From: JBAZWV01 sp964393325
Lineage (GTDB): Bacteria; Patescibacteriota; Patescibacteriia; 2-12-FULL-60-25
Assembly (NCBI GenBank): GCA_964393325.1
Contig: CAYMTE010000001.1
Location: 1-64,000, forward strand
Reading direction: 5' to 3'
Length of the DNA stretch: 64,000 nucleotides
In this document: piece by piece, positions 51,101 to 58,841 of the stretch
Layout: every line of letters starts with the position of its first letter
How positions within the stretch are numbered: position 1 is the first letter of the stretch
Made by a program: the position numbers and the translations under genes
The notes under the pieces: model-generated
What the model was told of the DNA's origin: nothing
What the model saw: the letters and a program-made list of their open reading frames with translations, nothing else
Databases searched by the model: none

Positions 51101-52130
51101 GGTGAAGGGTCAGGATATCCTCTCGTCTGGTTCCACCGGTACGAAGGACATTGACCTCTCGGCCAACAAGATCGTTGTTCCGAAGGATGGCTCGGTGCAG
51201 TTCCAGCTCTGGGGCAAACTGAGCAACATCCAGTCCTCCTCGTCCGTCTCCGGTGCCACCTCCGGTGTCCACCGCTCGGGCATGGCTCCGTCGCTCAGCC
51301 TCAAGTCAGGCCTCACGACGGGTGAATGGGACAGCAACTACTTCGCCAGCTTGAACATCCGCTCGACGGGTCAGGCTTCCGGCGAACGTGTCTACGCTTC
51401 GGGTACAAACGCGGGCGCTGGAAACATCCAGATCACGCGCAAGTCGAAGCCGACGGTCACGAAGCAGTCGCTCTCGTCCACGACTCTCGCCAACATCGAC
51501 CAGGATCTCATGAAGTTCCAGGTCGCAGCTGACGCTCAGGGTTCCGTGGCGGTCAAGCAGATTGCCTTCTCGGTGTCCAAGACAAGCGGTCTCACATTGA
51601 GCAACTTCCGCGTCCGCAAGGGCTCCACGGATATGGCTCTCGGTGACTTCGCCGTCAGCTACACGTCGACGACGGGTGGCGTCACGGATATCGAAGCTGG
51701 TTCAATGGCTACAAACCAGAACTCCGGATACATCATCGTTTCCTTCACGAACGAAGAAACGGTCGTGGGCTCGGGTAACGTCTACACGTTGCACGCCACG
51801 GTGTCCGGCGCAGTCTCCGGTCAGAACGTCTCCCTCTCGTTCTTGCGAGATTCCTCGAGCCGTTTGATCACCGGTTACTTGCGCAGCAACGTTATGCATG
51901 GTGGTATCGCTTCCAGCACGAGCATCTTCGTGGTTGATCCGAGCACAGCTCCGACCTCCACGGAAAGCCAGATCGAGCTTGGCGCGACCCATGCAACGGG
52001 TACCTTCCTGTGGGCTGATAACTCGGAAGTTCCGCACAGCTCCGCTGTCGGTTCCTCGGGTGGCTCACGCGACTGGACCAACGATGTCTACATCGAAGAC
52101 ATCTCGCAGTCACAGACCGTCAGCTTGTAA
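48168..52130 (+). CDS. S-layer-like major surface protein candidate
   Basis: A 1320-aa exported protein. Signal peptide residues 1-35 (MNSFKKVFSSFVSLMMVVSS). Residues 41-157 (RYVFPNEKTYFSWYNDF, PGTKLVKIQTDPKVYAV, DVPDAFFVNYTIG) match the C-terminal module of the protease at 3899. A second short module (YVVWGGQKRKFAS) follows, then a long beta-rich Thr/Ser/Gly/Val region with repeat-like units (LTVSLAADTPAGATVPKNAA early, LTVSLAGTPSSGTIVKKSQN later). Few Cys, no enzyme motif and no sorting signal. Codons are strongly C-ending (AAC, TTC, TAC) unlike neighbours, indicating high expression. The structured leader fits this. The start at 48168 gives the signal peptide; the upstream frame extension lies in the leader. 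Confidence 0.83.
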   Translation: MNSFKKVFSSFVSLMMVVSSVGAGSLGFANAASAAMAGDLLKASGPAVYYYAADGKRYVFPNEKTYFSWYNDFSSVKTISDAELAAIPIGGNVTVRPGTKLVKIQTDPKVYAVTKCGVLHWVESETIAKNLYGDAWATRVIDVPDAFFVNYTIGSSVSTSVHPDGQTVSYAGDSNKYVVWGGQKRKFASQAAWDANMLNAVNTVMTTISYPNGADVTGREADLADVVCAGTPVSGNLTVSLAADTPAGATVPKNAASVPLAKFTFAGGTGASTITGLTIHRVGVGAASDLANVYLYDQNGKRLTTGRTINSTSQTATFSSLNITVPAGGMQSVYIYGDFSSPASTGGQHSFEIMDAGSVVVSSATAIQGSFPVRGNVFTVGTTLSARVDVQKGATPSNPTVGASETEISNFKLTANTNDVKVNQITLYQAGSVTNSDITDLKLYQGSSLVATATGVDSSGRIVLKFEPSYLITNGTTKVFSLRAKVGGRASRTIKTYVEYTTDVNATDMVYNAGAAVCIADTATGGCTTTGQGSFDGETDSANYIEVTTQGGTLTNAFNGPATSNVAKGQLAVPLYKFALTAENNLEIRTMSFSLATTAGSATCAVKGSSSTNYFRALKIKNLDTGVTVMGPTEIASSVAASADSSGTITLSDSFNMTAGQTLNLAIVADLSNSEDATGEFFGANDCGYKVTLSAFGSSDVRIVETGEFLATSKIIPNSANTGNQINIKSSSLTVSLAGTPSSGTIVKKSQNVPVAGLVLSTGAQSSVLITSLTLTCQAQLASTGVSFGAAGALANCDQRITGLSLWDGSTQVGTAKAPDTTTGAAQISNLNLTIPAGTSKSLTVAATFSSTASTTAPYDKVSVGVSAASDITAQDADSNTVTPSLNSAVTANASGASPSVVQTVLNSGTITITSDSHPVSSIVVAGKDVWVPFAQYKASAQFEAVELDRVAILASSTGSNLYDNAVFAAVAVASGGAVKGQDILSSGSTGTKDIDLSANKIVVPKDGSVQFQLWGKLSNIQSSSSVSGATSGVHRSGMAPSLSLKSGLTTGEWDSNYFASLNIRSTGQASGERVYASGTNAGAGNIQITRKSKPTVTKQSLSSTTLANIDQDLMKFQVAADAQGSVAVKQIAFSVSKTSGLTLSNFRVRKGSTDMALGDFAVSYTSTTGGVTDIEAGSMATNQNSGYIIVSFTNEETVVGSGNVYTLHATVSGAVSGQNVSLSFLRDSSSRLITGYLRSNVMHGGIASSTSIFVVDPSTAPTSTESQIELGATHATGTFLWADNSEVPHSSAVGSSGGSRDWTNDVYIEDISQSQTVSL

Positions 52131-52142
52131 TCCGCACGTGGC

Positions 52143-52217
52143 CTGATCCAATTGGATCAGCCAAACGGAACCTACATCTGAATGGTTACCAAGACCCGGC
52201 CTCGGCTGGGTCTTTGG
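52143..52217 (+). terminator. Double hairpin terminator after the S-layer candidate
   Basis: CTGATCCAATTGGATCAG (52143-52160) is a perfect palindrome, then AAGACCC (52191-52197)/GGGTCTT (52208-52214) with CC/GG closing around a bulge, followed by TTATG. It ends the mRNA shortly after the stop at 52130. Confidence 0.7.
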
Positions 52218-52223
52218 TTATGC

Positions 52224-52326
52224 GCTCGAGAGCTGCCTCATACGAGTCGCGCTGCGGAACTCGCTCAACGCTACGCTCGGTCGCTCTATTGGTCTTCGCG
52301 TATATCGCATGAGGCAGCTCTCGAGC
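52224..52326. repeat. Long inverted repeat element, about 103 bp
   Basis: GCTCGAGAGCTGCCTCAT (52224-52241) and ATGAGGCAGCTCTCGAGC (52309-52326) are perfect 18-nt inverted arms with 67 nt between. Partial inner pairing (ATACG with CGTAT) suggests a longer cruciform. It lies in the intergenic region 52218-52468 where no gene is otherwise seen; the two frames across it are not credible genes. A REP or MITE-like element is possible. Confidence 0.75.
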
Positions 52327-52468
52327 TGTTGGGTTTTAGGAAATGGCTGACATCCTTGCCTAGGAAAAACAGTATCCTGCTTCCGTCCCGCGTGTGGGTG
52401 TTTTCGGAGAATGTGTAGACCTACCCTTTTTTTCTCGTTGCGTGTTATGCTTGCACCCAAGCAAACAT

Positions 52469-54832
52469 ATGCAACGACAAGACGCACTCGGATGGTTGAA
52501 GGCAATTACATACCTGGGGATTTATGGGGGGCTGCTCATGCCGCTCATGTTCATTCCAATTGTTATTTTCCCGTTCGTTTTCTCAAAGCTTGTATTCTTT
52601 CAGGTTTTGATCGGTTTGACGTTTCCGGCGTATCTCGCGCTCGCATGGACGGATGCGAAATATCGTCCTCGGCCATCCATGCTGTATCTCGCCATCGCAT
52701 CGTATTTTTTGGCGATTGCCGCATCCGTGGTGTTTTCCGTTGACATTGCTCGTTCATGGTGGGGGAACCAGGAACGCATGAACGGGTTGTTTACGCTGCT
52801 GCATTTCTTCGCATGGCTTACGATGACGGTATCTGTGATTCGGACATGGCCGCAGTGGCGTCGATTTTTGAATTATGAGCTCGCGCTTTCGGTGTTCATG
52901 GCCATCGTGGCGATTTTACAGAAGCCATTTCCTACGTTGCTCATGTTTCCGGCAGGTGAGCGTGTCGGTGGATTGCTCGACAACCCGATCTACATGGCAG
53001 CGTATCAGATTTTTAATTTCTTCTTTCTTGCATTGCTCTGGATGAAAGGCGCGACAAGAAATCAGAAAATTTGGTACACGATTGTTGCGATCATTGATCT
53101 TATCGCGTTCATGCTCGCACAATCTCGTGGCGCGTTAGTTGGACTTGCGGCTGGCGTTCTGGTCTTTGCGATCGCGTACGGTCTCATGACGCCGAATAAA
53201 AAAACGAAGCGAGGACTCGCGCTCGCGCTTCTCGTGTGTGCCCTGTCTTATGCGGGGTTATTCGCGCTTCGGAATACCTCATTCGTTGCGAACTCCCCGC
53301 TTGAGCGGTTCACGAATCTCTCGCTCTCATCGCAGACGCGGTTTATCGCGTGGAAAATTGCATGGAAGGGATTTCTTGAGCGTCCGCTGACGGGGTGGGG
53401 AATTGATACCTTCCATATCCTCTTTAACCAGCATTACAATCCGGAATCGCTTCGCTTCGGCTATTACGAAACATGGTTTGATCGCTCGCATAACACGGTC
53501 ATGGATGTACTTTCCATGACCGGGCTCTTTGGCTTTGTTACCTTCGCAGCCATGTTCGTAACGCTGTTTTGGTCCGTCGTCCAAGCGCATCGAAAGGGCT
53601 GGATTGATGCGCCGATTACGAGCGTGCTGATTGCGCTCCCGACAGCGTACTTTGTTCAAAACTTGTTCGTGTTCGATCACCCGGCCGGTTTCTCCATGAG
53701 CTTCCTGATGTATGCCGTTGCGATTGCGGCCACATCTGCGCAGTTCAACGAAAAACGCGAGGAGCAACCCGTTGCGACATCTCCAGCGCATGCGATTCCA
53801 TGGATTGCGTTCGGCGTGTTGCAGGTGCTCGCTATCGCGCTTGTCTGGCGAACGTCTGTGTTGCCGTTTAAAGCATCTATCCTTTCGATTAAGTCGAATA
53901 ACGCGTTTAATCAGGGCGCGTATCAGGTCGCATTTGATTATGCGAAACAGGCGGCTGCTATTCCGACGCCGTATCTCGACGAACAGACCTTTTTGCAGTC
54001 ACGAAACTTTATTACTGTTGCAGGTTCTGGAAAATTGCAGCAGCTCTCGTACTGGCGTGAATGGCATGACTTGATCGTCAAGATCTCCGAAAAACATATT
54101 GCGGAGCATGATCGAAACACGCACCCGCGTTTTATCTTTGCGCGCTTCGCCGAATCAATGGTCCCGCTTGTTCCGGCGGATGCGGAGATTGCAGATGCGC
54201 AGTACCGTCGGACGATCGAGCTCAGTCCGAAGCGCCAGCAGCTCTATTACAGCTATTCGCGGTTCTTGATTGATCGTGGTCGTGCGGATGAGGCGCTGGA
54301 TGCGCTCAAGACGGTCGCGACATTTGACCCGGAGCAAGGAGAGTCATACTGGTTGCTCGGTCTTCATGAGTTCTTTGATCGGCGATTGCTCGTTGAGGGT
54401 GCCGATAATCTCATCAAGAGCCAGACCGTTGCGTATCCGTATATTTTCAAGGAGGCTCGGGAAGCGATGGCGCTCGCGATGGCGTATGACGTAAAAAATG
54501 AAAAGGAGAAGCTGCGTGAATTAATGAACGTGTTGCCAACGTTGCCGCAGGCACCGAGCGACGTGTATGTTCAAATCGCTCGTCTCATGGAGCATCAAGG
54601 ATTGCTTGAAGAGCGAAATCGCATTTTGACCGCGATTGTTCGCATTGACTCATCCTTTGCTGTGCGTATCCTTCCGCTCACATTAGGGAACGTGACGAGT
54701 ATCGACGCGGCACTGCAGGAAACGAAAAATGCTCCGACCCCCGTCGATGCGACGACGCCGGAGGAGGATGTGTCCACGCTGTCTGTTCCGGTCGTGACAA
54801 CAACCGGTGGTTCACGCGGACCGCGAAAATAA
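52469..54832 (+). CDS. Wzy/O-antigen-ligase-like membrane protein with C-terminal TPR-like region
   Basis: A 787-aa protein. Residues 10-480 hold about twelve membrane helices with the ligase-type blocks GERVGGLLDNPIYMAAYQIF, LAQSRGALVGLAAGVL, RFIAWKIAWKGFLERPLTGW and the large outer loop with GIDTFHIL. Residues about 500-760 form helical repeats of TPR type (YRRTIELSPKRQQLYYSYSR, ALDALKTVATFDPEQGESYW). It may polymerise or ligate a lipid-linked glycan, with the repeats binding a partner. The upstream frame extension is non-coding; TATGCT (52446-52451) preceded by TGT lies 17 nt before the ATG. Converges on a GT4 gene. Confidence 0.87.
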   Translation: MQRQDALGWLKAITYLGIYGGLLMPLMFIPIVIFPFVFSKLVFFQVLIGLTFPAYLALAWTDAKYRPRPSMLYLAIASYFLAIAASVVFSVDIARSWWGNQERMNGLFTLLHFFAWLTMTVSVIRTWPQWRRFLNYELALSVFMAIVAILQKPFPTLLMFPAGERVGGLLDNPIYMAAYQIFNFFFLALLWMKGATRNQKIWYTIVAIIDLIAFMLAQSRGALVGLAAGVLVFAIAYGLMTPNKKTKRGLALALLVCALSYAGLFALRNTSFVANSPLERFTNLSLSSQTRFIAWKIAWKGFLERPLTGWGIDTFHILFNQHYNPESLRFGYYETWFDRSHNTVMDVLSMTGLFGFVTFAAMFVTLFWSVVQAHRKGWIDAPITSVLIALPTAYFVQNLFVFDHPAGFSMSFLMYAVAIAATSAQFNEKREEQPVATSPAHAIPWIAFGVLQVLAIALVWRTSVLPFKASILSIKSNNAFNQGAYQVAFDYAKQAAAIPTPYLDEQTFLQSRNFITVAGSGKLQQLSYWREWHDLIVKISEKHIAEHDRNTHPRFIFARFAESMVPLVPADAEIADAQYRRTIELSPKRQQLYYSYSRFLIDRGRADEALDALKTVATFDPEQGESYWLLGLHEFFDRRLLVEGADNLIKSQTVAYPYIFKEAREAMALAMAYDVKNEKEKLRELMNVLPTLPQAPSDVYVQIARLMEHQGLLEERNRILTAIVRIDSSFAVRILPLTLGNVTSIDAALQETKNAPTPVDATTPEEDVSTLSVPVVTTTGGSRGPRK

Positions 54833-54834
54833 TT

Positions 54835-55962
54835 CTAGAACAATGCGAGCGTTTGTCGGACGACGTTTTCCCAGCGAAAACGCGTTTCGACAGCGATACG
54901 AGCGGCGTCACCAAGCGCCGTTTGTCGTTGCGTGTCTGAGACGAGTGACATGATCGCGTGCCGCATCGCGTCGGGATTCTTCGGTGGGACGATGATTCCG
55001 GCATTCGGTTCGAGCATCCAGCGACATGCGCCGACGTCTGTCGCGATGCATGGGAGGCGTGCGGCCATCGCCTCGAGGAGAGACCACGGCATTCCTTCTT
55101 TGGATGATGGAAGGACGAAGAGATCGAACGCCCGAAGAAGTGCGGTGCTATCATCTCGTCGTCCGGCAAGAATCACATGGTCGGCGAGGTTGTTTGCATG
55201 AATCGCATTCGTGATCGCGTTTCGTTCCGGGCCATCGCCGATGATAACGGCACGAATATTCGTGGATGTGAGGACGGGCGCGATGGACGCGAGATAGTGT
55301 GGAAGATCTTTTGGCGGATAAAAGTTCGCGACGGTTCCGATGACGATGTCTGTGGCGCGAAGACCCAGTTTCTCGCGCGCGCCTGCGCGGTCGAGGAGCG
55401 CTGCGTCAAATGACGGGAGATCGAGTCCGTTCGCAATTGTCACGACGCGATCTTTTGGACGAATGTTGTGTCGGTTCGCCTCTTCTTCGTCTCCGGGATG
55501 TACGGTCACGATAATGTCTTTCCGGTGCGCGGTGAGTTTTTCGCTCCAGAGATAGATCTGCCGTTTCCATGAGGGGAGATCTTCTAAAAACGCCCAGCCG
55601 CCGATGCGATAGATGATGCGCGGAACGTGTTCGATGGAAGCGGCGATGGATCCAACGACGCTCATTTTTGAACTATTCAAGTGGACGACGTCTGGTTTGT
55701 AGTCGCGGATGACTGTACGGATTTCGTGGATTGCCGCGAGATCGTGGAGCGGTGAAAGTTCGCGACGGAGCATTTCCAATCGCACGACGTGAATCCCTTC
55801 GGCGGCGCCGCGTGCGAAAAGTTCGCCATCACCACCGGCGGCGATCATCACGTCATGACCGGCGCGTTTTGCTTCGGCCGCCATCCGGCACACGAATGAC
55901 TGTGCGCCACCCCAGTCCGAGGTGGTGATCAAAAAAAGGATGCGTCGCTTGGCGGATGGCAT
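54835..55962 (-). CDS. Glycosyltransferase family 4
   Basis: A 375-aa GT-B enzyme: ILFLITTSDWGGAQSFVCRM, DVVHLNSSKMSVVGSIAASI, VVTIANGLDLPSFDAALLDR, IGTVANFYPPKDLPHYLASI and PSSKEGMPWSLLEAMAARLP with the E-x7-E pattern. The start MPSAKRRILFLI at 55962 was preferred to the ATG at 55977 by fit to the family; TATGTT lies about 10 nt upstream. It is transcribed against its neighbours and is divergent from the asparagine synthase gene. Confidence 0.9.
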   Translation of the reverse strand: MPSAKRRILFLITTSDWGGAQSFVCRMAAEAKRAGHDVMIAAGGDGELFARGAAEGIHVVRLEMLRRELSPLHDLAAIHEIRTVIRDYKPDVVHLNSSKMSVVGSIAASIEHVPRIIYRIGGWAFLEDLPSWKRQIYLWSEKLTAHRKDIIVTVHPGDEEEANRHNIRPKDRVVTIANGLDLPSFDAALLDRAGAREKLGLRATDIVIGTVANFYPPKDLPHYLASIAPVLTSTNIRAVIIGDGPERNAITNAIHANNLADHVILAGRRDDSTALLRAFDLFVLPSSKEGMPWSLLEAMAARLPCIATDVGACRWMLEPNAGIIVPPKNPDAMRHAIMSLVSDTQRQTALGDAARIAVETRFRWENVVRQTLALF

Positions 55963-56077
55963 ACATGCCGCTAACATAGCGGAATACTCTCATATTGTCA
56001 TCTCGAGCGTGCCGAGAGATCTGTTTTTCCGCGGAAAGCAAGCAGATCCCTCGATCATGGTCGGAATGATGGTAGAT

Positions 56078-57916
56078 ATGTGTGGAATTGCCGGTATTGT
56101 GACAAAAACGGGAACGCCTCCTGCGAAGGAAGCGTTATTCGGTATGGGGAGCGCTCTGGCGCACCGTGGGCCGGACGGGGAAGGGATGTGGATCGGTTCC
56201 GGTGCCGGGTTCATTCATCGACGGCTTGCGATTATTGATGTGGATCATCGTTCCGATCAGCCGATGACGTCGGCAGACGGTCGGTACACCATCGTATTTA
56301 ATGGTGAAATCTACAACTATCGCGACCTGCGACAGGAGCTGCGCGCGGACTGGAAAACAGAAGGTGATACGGAAGTGATTCTTGAAGGATATCGATTCTG
56401 GGGTCCGAACGTCGCCACAAAATTGCGAGGCATGTTTGCGTTCGCGATTTGGGATGATAAAGAAAAGCAGCTATTTATCGCGCGCGACAAGATCGGCAAG
56501 AAGCCGTTGTTTTATACGACGACGGCAGAGGGCGATGTTGCGTTCGCGTCCGAGCTGAAAGCATTTAAGGGTATCGTCCCGCTCCGTCCAGACATGAATG
56601 ATGTGCGGACGTTTCTCGGGTTGCAGTATGTGCCCACGCCGCGTACGGGATTCGTTGGCGTCTCGCAGCTTCCGTCGGGATGCTATGGAATGATTCATCG
56701 GGGCGCGCTGTCGATTCATGCGTATCATGCGTGGTCTCGCGAGGTGCATCAGATGACCGAGGCAGACATCGATGAAGGGATTCGGTCGCGCCTCGACGAA
56801 GCGGTGAAGCTGCGTATGCTCGCGGCGGACGTTCCCGTGGGTGCCTTTTTATCCGGCGGCGTTGATTCCGCCGCGGTCGTGGCGTACGCATCCAGATACG
56901 TGGATGAGCTGCAGACGTTCACGATGGGATTCGCTGATGCGTCTGGGATGTCTCGCGCTGCTGGAGATGAACGAGATGATGCACAAGAGATCGCGGCGCA
57001 TTTTAAAACGAAGCATCATGCGTTCGAGGCGAAGCCGGAAGATTTGTTGCGTCTCATTGATGAACTTGTGATGCACTACGATGCGCCGTATGCGGACTCA
57101 TCCGCGTTGCCGCTATGGCTACTTGCGAAGGAGACGTCGAAGCAGATTAAGGTTGTGCTGACGGGTGATGGGGGAGATGAGACGTTCGGCGGATACAAAC
57201 GATACGTCGCGTATGAGCGCGCGAAGCGTCTTCCGCGTGTTAGTGCGCCGATTGTTCGATTATTCGGTCAGGCACTGCATGATCCGCGTTTTAAACGCAT
57301 GGCGGATGTTGTCGCGACGAGATCATACGGTGAACTGTTTTGCGGTGCGTATTTCGGATCCTCAATGCTTCGAGAGTTGTGCACGAATGATTTTTTGAAT
57401 CAGACGTCACACGCAGATGCGGTCGGATACGTGTCTCGGACGATGAATGGCGCGAACGATGTAGCGTCCGCGATGTTCTTTGATCTCACGTCCTATCTCC
57501 CGGATGATCTTAATGTAAAAATGGATCGTGCAACCATGCGGTTTGGGTTGGAAGCGCGCGCGCCATTTTTGGACCAGGAGATGGTGCGATTTTCCCTCGG
57601 GCTCCCATTGAACCAAACGGTGAGTCATGGTAAGACAAAAATCGCGCTGAAACGCGCACTCCGATCCGTTGTCCCGCAGGAAGTTTTGGCTCGAAAAAAG
57701 CGCGGTTTTCAGGTGCCGCTGGCCTCGTGGTTTCGCGGTCCGCTCGCAGGTCTCGTTCAAGATCGCTGCCTTGATCCATCCGGACCGCTCGCTCAGATCG
57801 TCCGATTGGATGCGGTGAAGCGCCTGATGACAGCGCATCAGCGCGGCGCGGATCATGGAAATCGATTGTGGATGTTGCTTGCGCTCTCGAGTTGGTTGAA
57901 TGCCCATCATGTCTAA
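56078..57916 (+). CDS. asnB: Asparagine synthase (glutamine-hydrolysing)
   Basis: A 612-aa enzyme. N-terminal Cys2 (MCGIAGIV) is the glutaminase nucleophile, with HRGPDGEG, FNGEIYNY and GDTEVI. The synthetase domain shows the ATP motif LSGGVDSAAV (258-267), GDGGDETFGGY and the tail KTKIALKRALRSVVPQEVL. It makes Asn from Asp, or in glycan clusters may amidate another substrate such as a sugar acid. Length is usual. The start is set by the required Met-Cys. It overlaps the decarboxylase gene by 8 nt, linking it to nucleotide-sugar synthesis. Confidence 0.93.
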   Translation: MCGIAGIVTKTGTPPAKEALFGMGSALAHRGPDGEGMWIGSGAGFIHRRLAIIDVDHRSDQPMTSADGRYTIVFNGEIYNYRDLRQELRADWKTEGDTEVILEGYRFWGPNVATKLRGMFAFAIWDDKEKQLFIARDKIGKKPLFYTTTAEGDVAFASELKAFKGIVPLRPDMNDVRTFLGLQYVPTPRTGFVGVSQLPSGCYGMIHRGALSIHAYHAWSREVHQMTEADIDEGIRSRLDEAVKLRMLAADVPVGAFLSGGVDSAAVVAYASRYVDELQTFTMGFADASGMSRAAGDERDDAQEIAAHFKTKHHAFEAKPEDLLRLIDELVMHYDAPYADSSALPLWLLAKETSKQIKVVLTGDGGDETFGGYKRYVAYERAKRLPRVSAPIVRLFGQALHDPRFKRMADVVATRSYGELFCGAYFGSSMLRELCTNDFLNQTSHADAVGYVSRTMNGANDVASAMFFDLTSYLPDDLNVKMDRATMRFGLEARAPFLDQEMVRFSLGLPLNQTVSHGKTKIALKRALRSVVPQEVLARKKRGFQVPLASWFRGPLAGLVQDRCLDPSGPLAQIVRLDAVKRLMTAHQRGADHGNRLWMLLALSSWLNAHHV

Positions 57917-58841
57917 ACGTGTTCTCGTTACCGGAGGAGCTGGATTTGTCGGATCACATCTCTGTGATCGGTTGATTCGTGATGGCCACACGGTGAAGTG
58001 TCTTGATAATTTGTTCACGGGGTCGCGGGCGAACATCGCGCATTTGATGTCGTATCCATCGTTTACGTTTGTGGAGCGGGATGTTCAGCAATCGCTGACG
58101 GGAGAATATGACTGGATATTCAATCTCGCGTGTCCGGCTTCGCCGCCACATTATCAACATGATCCGGTTGAGACGGTTCGCACGAACGTGCTCGGGATGA
58201 TTAATTGCCTTGAGCTTGCGCGGAACACGAACGCGCGGATTCTGCAGGCGTCCACGTCTGAAGTGTACGGCGATCCGTTGGTGCATCCGCAAACGGAAGC
58301 GTATTGGGGAAATGTGAATCCGATTTCTCGGCGCGCGTGTTACGACGAAGGTAAGCGATGCGCGGAAACGTTGTGTTTTGATTATCACCGTGAATACGGT
58401 GTCGATATCCGCGTCATCCGCATTTTTAATACGTACGGGCCGCGCATGGCAAAGGATGACGGCCGCGTCGTGTCCAATTTTATTTTGCAAGCGCTTCGTG
58501 GCGAGGATCTGACGGTGTATGGCGACGGAACGTACACGCGATCGTTTCAATACGTGGACGATCTCATCGAGGGGATGATGCGCATGATGATGCGTGAGGG
58601 ATTCACGGGGCCGGTGAATATCGGGAACCCTGGCGAGTTTACGATTTTGGATCTTGCAAAGATCGTGATTGAGATGACGAGCTCGTCGTCGGCGATTCGT
58701 CATCTTCCGGCGGTTGAGCACGACCCGAAGCAACGTCAGGCGGATATCACGCTTGCAAGAGAGATGCTTGGATGGGAGCCAAACATTCCGCTTCGTGATG
58801 GTCTCGAAAAAACCATCGCGTATTTTCGCACGGTTGTATGA
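57909..58841 (+). CDS. UDP-glucuronate decarboxylase (UDP-xylose synthase)
   Basis: A 310-aa short-chain dehydrogenase/reductase-fold enzyme converting UDP-glucuronate to UDP-xylose. NAD site VTGGAGFVG (7-15), then NLACPASPPHYQHDPVETV and STSEVYGDP with catalytic Glu118, the active-site YDEGK (Tyr145, Lys149), and NPISRRACYDEGKR. These blocks are diagnostic of the family. It provides the donor for a xylosyltransferase, perhaps one of the neighbours; an upstream UDP-glucose dehydrogenase is not seen in the window. It overlaps asnB and the next GT4. Confidence 0.93.
   Translation: MSKRVLVTGGAGFVGSHLCDRLIRDGHTVKCLDNLFTGSRANIAHLMSYPSFTFVERDVQQSLTGEYDWIFNLACPASPPHYQHDPVETVRTNVLGMINCLELARNTNARILQASTSEVYGDPLVHPQTEAYWGNVNPISRRACYDEGKRCAETLCFDYHREYGVDIRVIRIFNTYGPRMAKDDGRVVSNFILQALRGEDLTVYGDGTYTRSFQYVDDLIEGMMRMMMREGFTGPVNIGNPGEFTILDLAKIVIEMTSSSSAIRHLPAVEHDPKQRQADITLAREMLGWEPNIPLRDGLEKTIAYFRTVV

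Noticed and set aside
49029..51272. 747-codon open frame on the minus strand of the S-layer candidate
   Set aside because: Arg-rich, no recognisable domain, and fully explained by the C-ending codon bias of the plus-strand gene, which has a signal peptide and shared module.
52182..52505. Two small frames over the inverted-repeat element
   Set aside because: Their sequence follows the terminator and palindrome arms, and there is no start signal; treated as non-coding.
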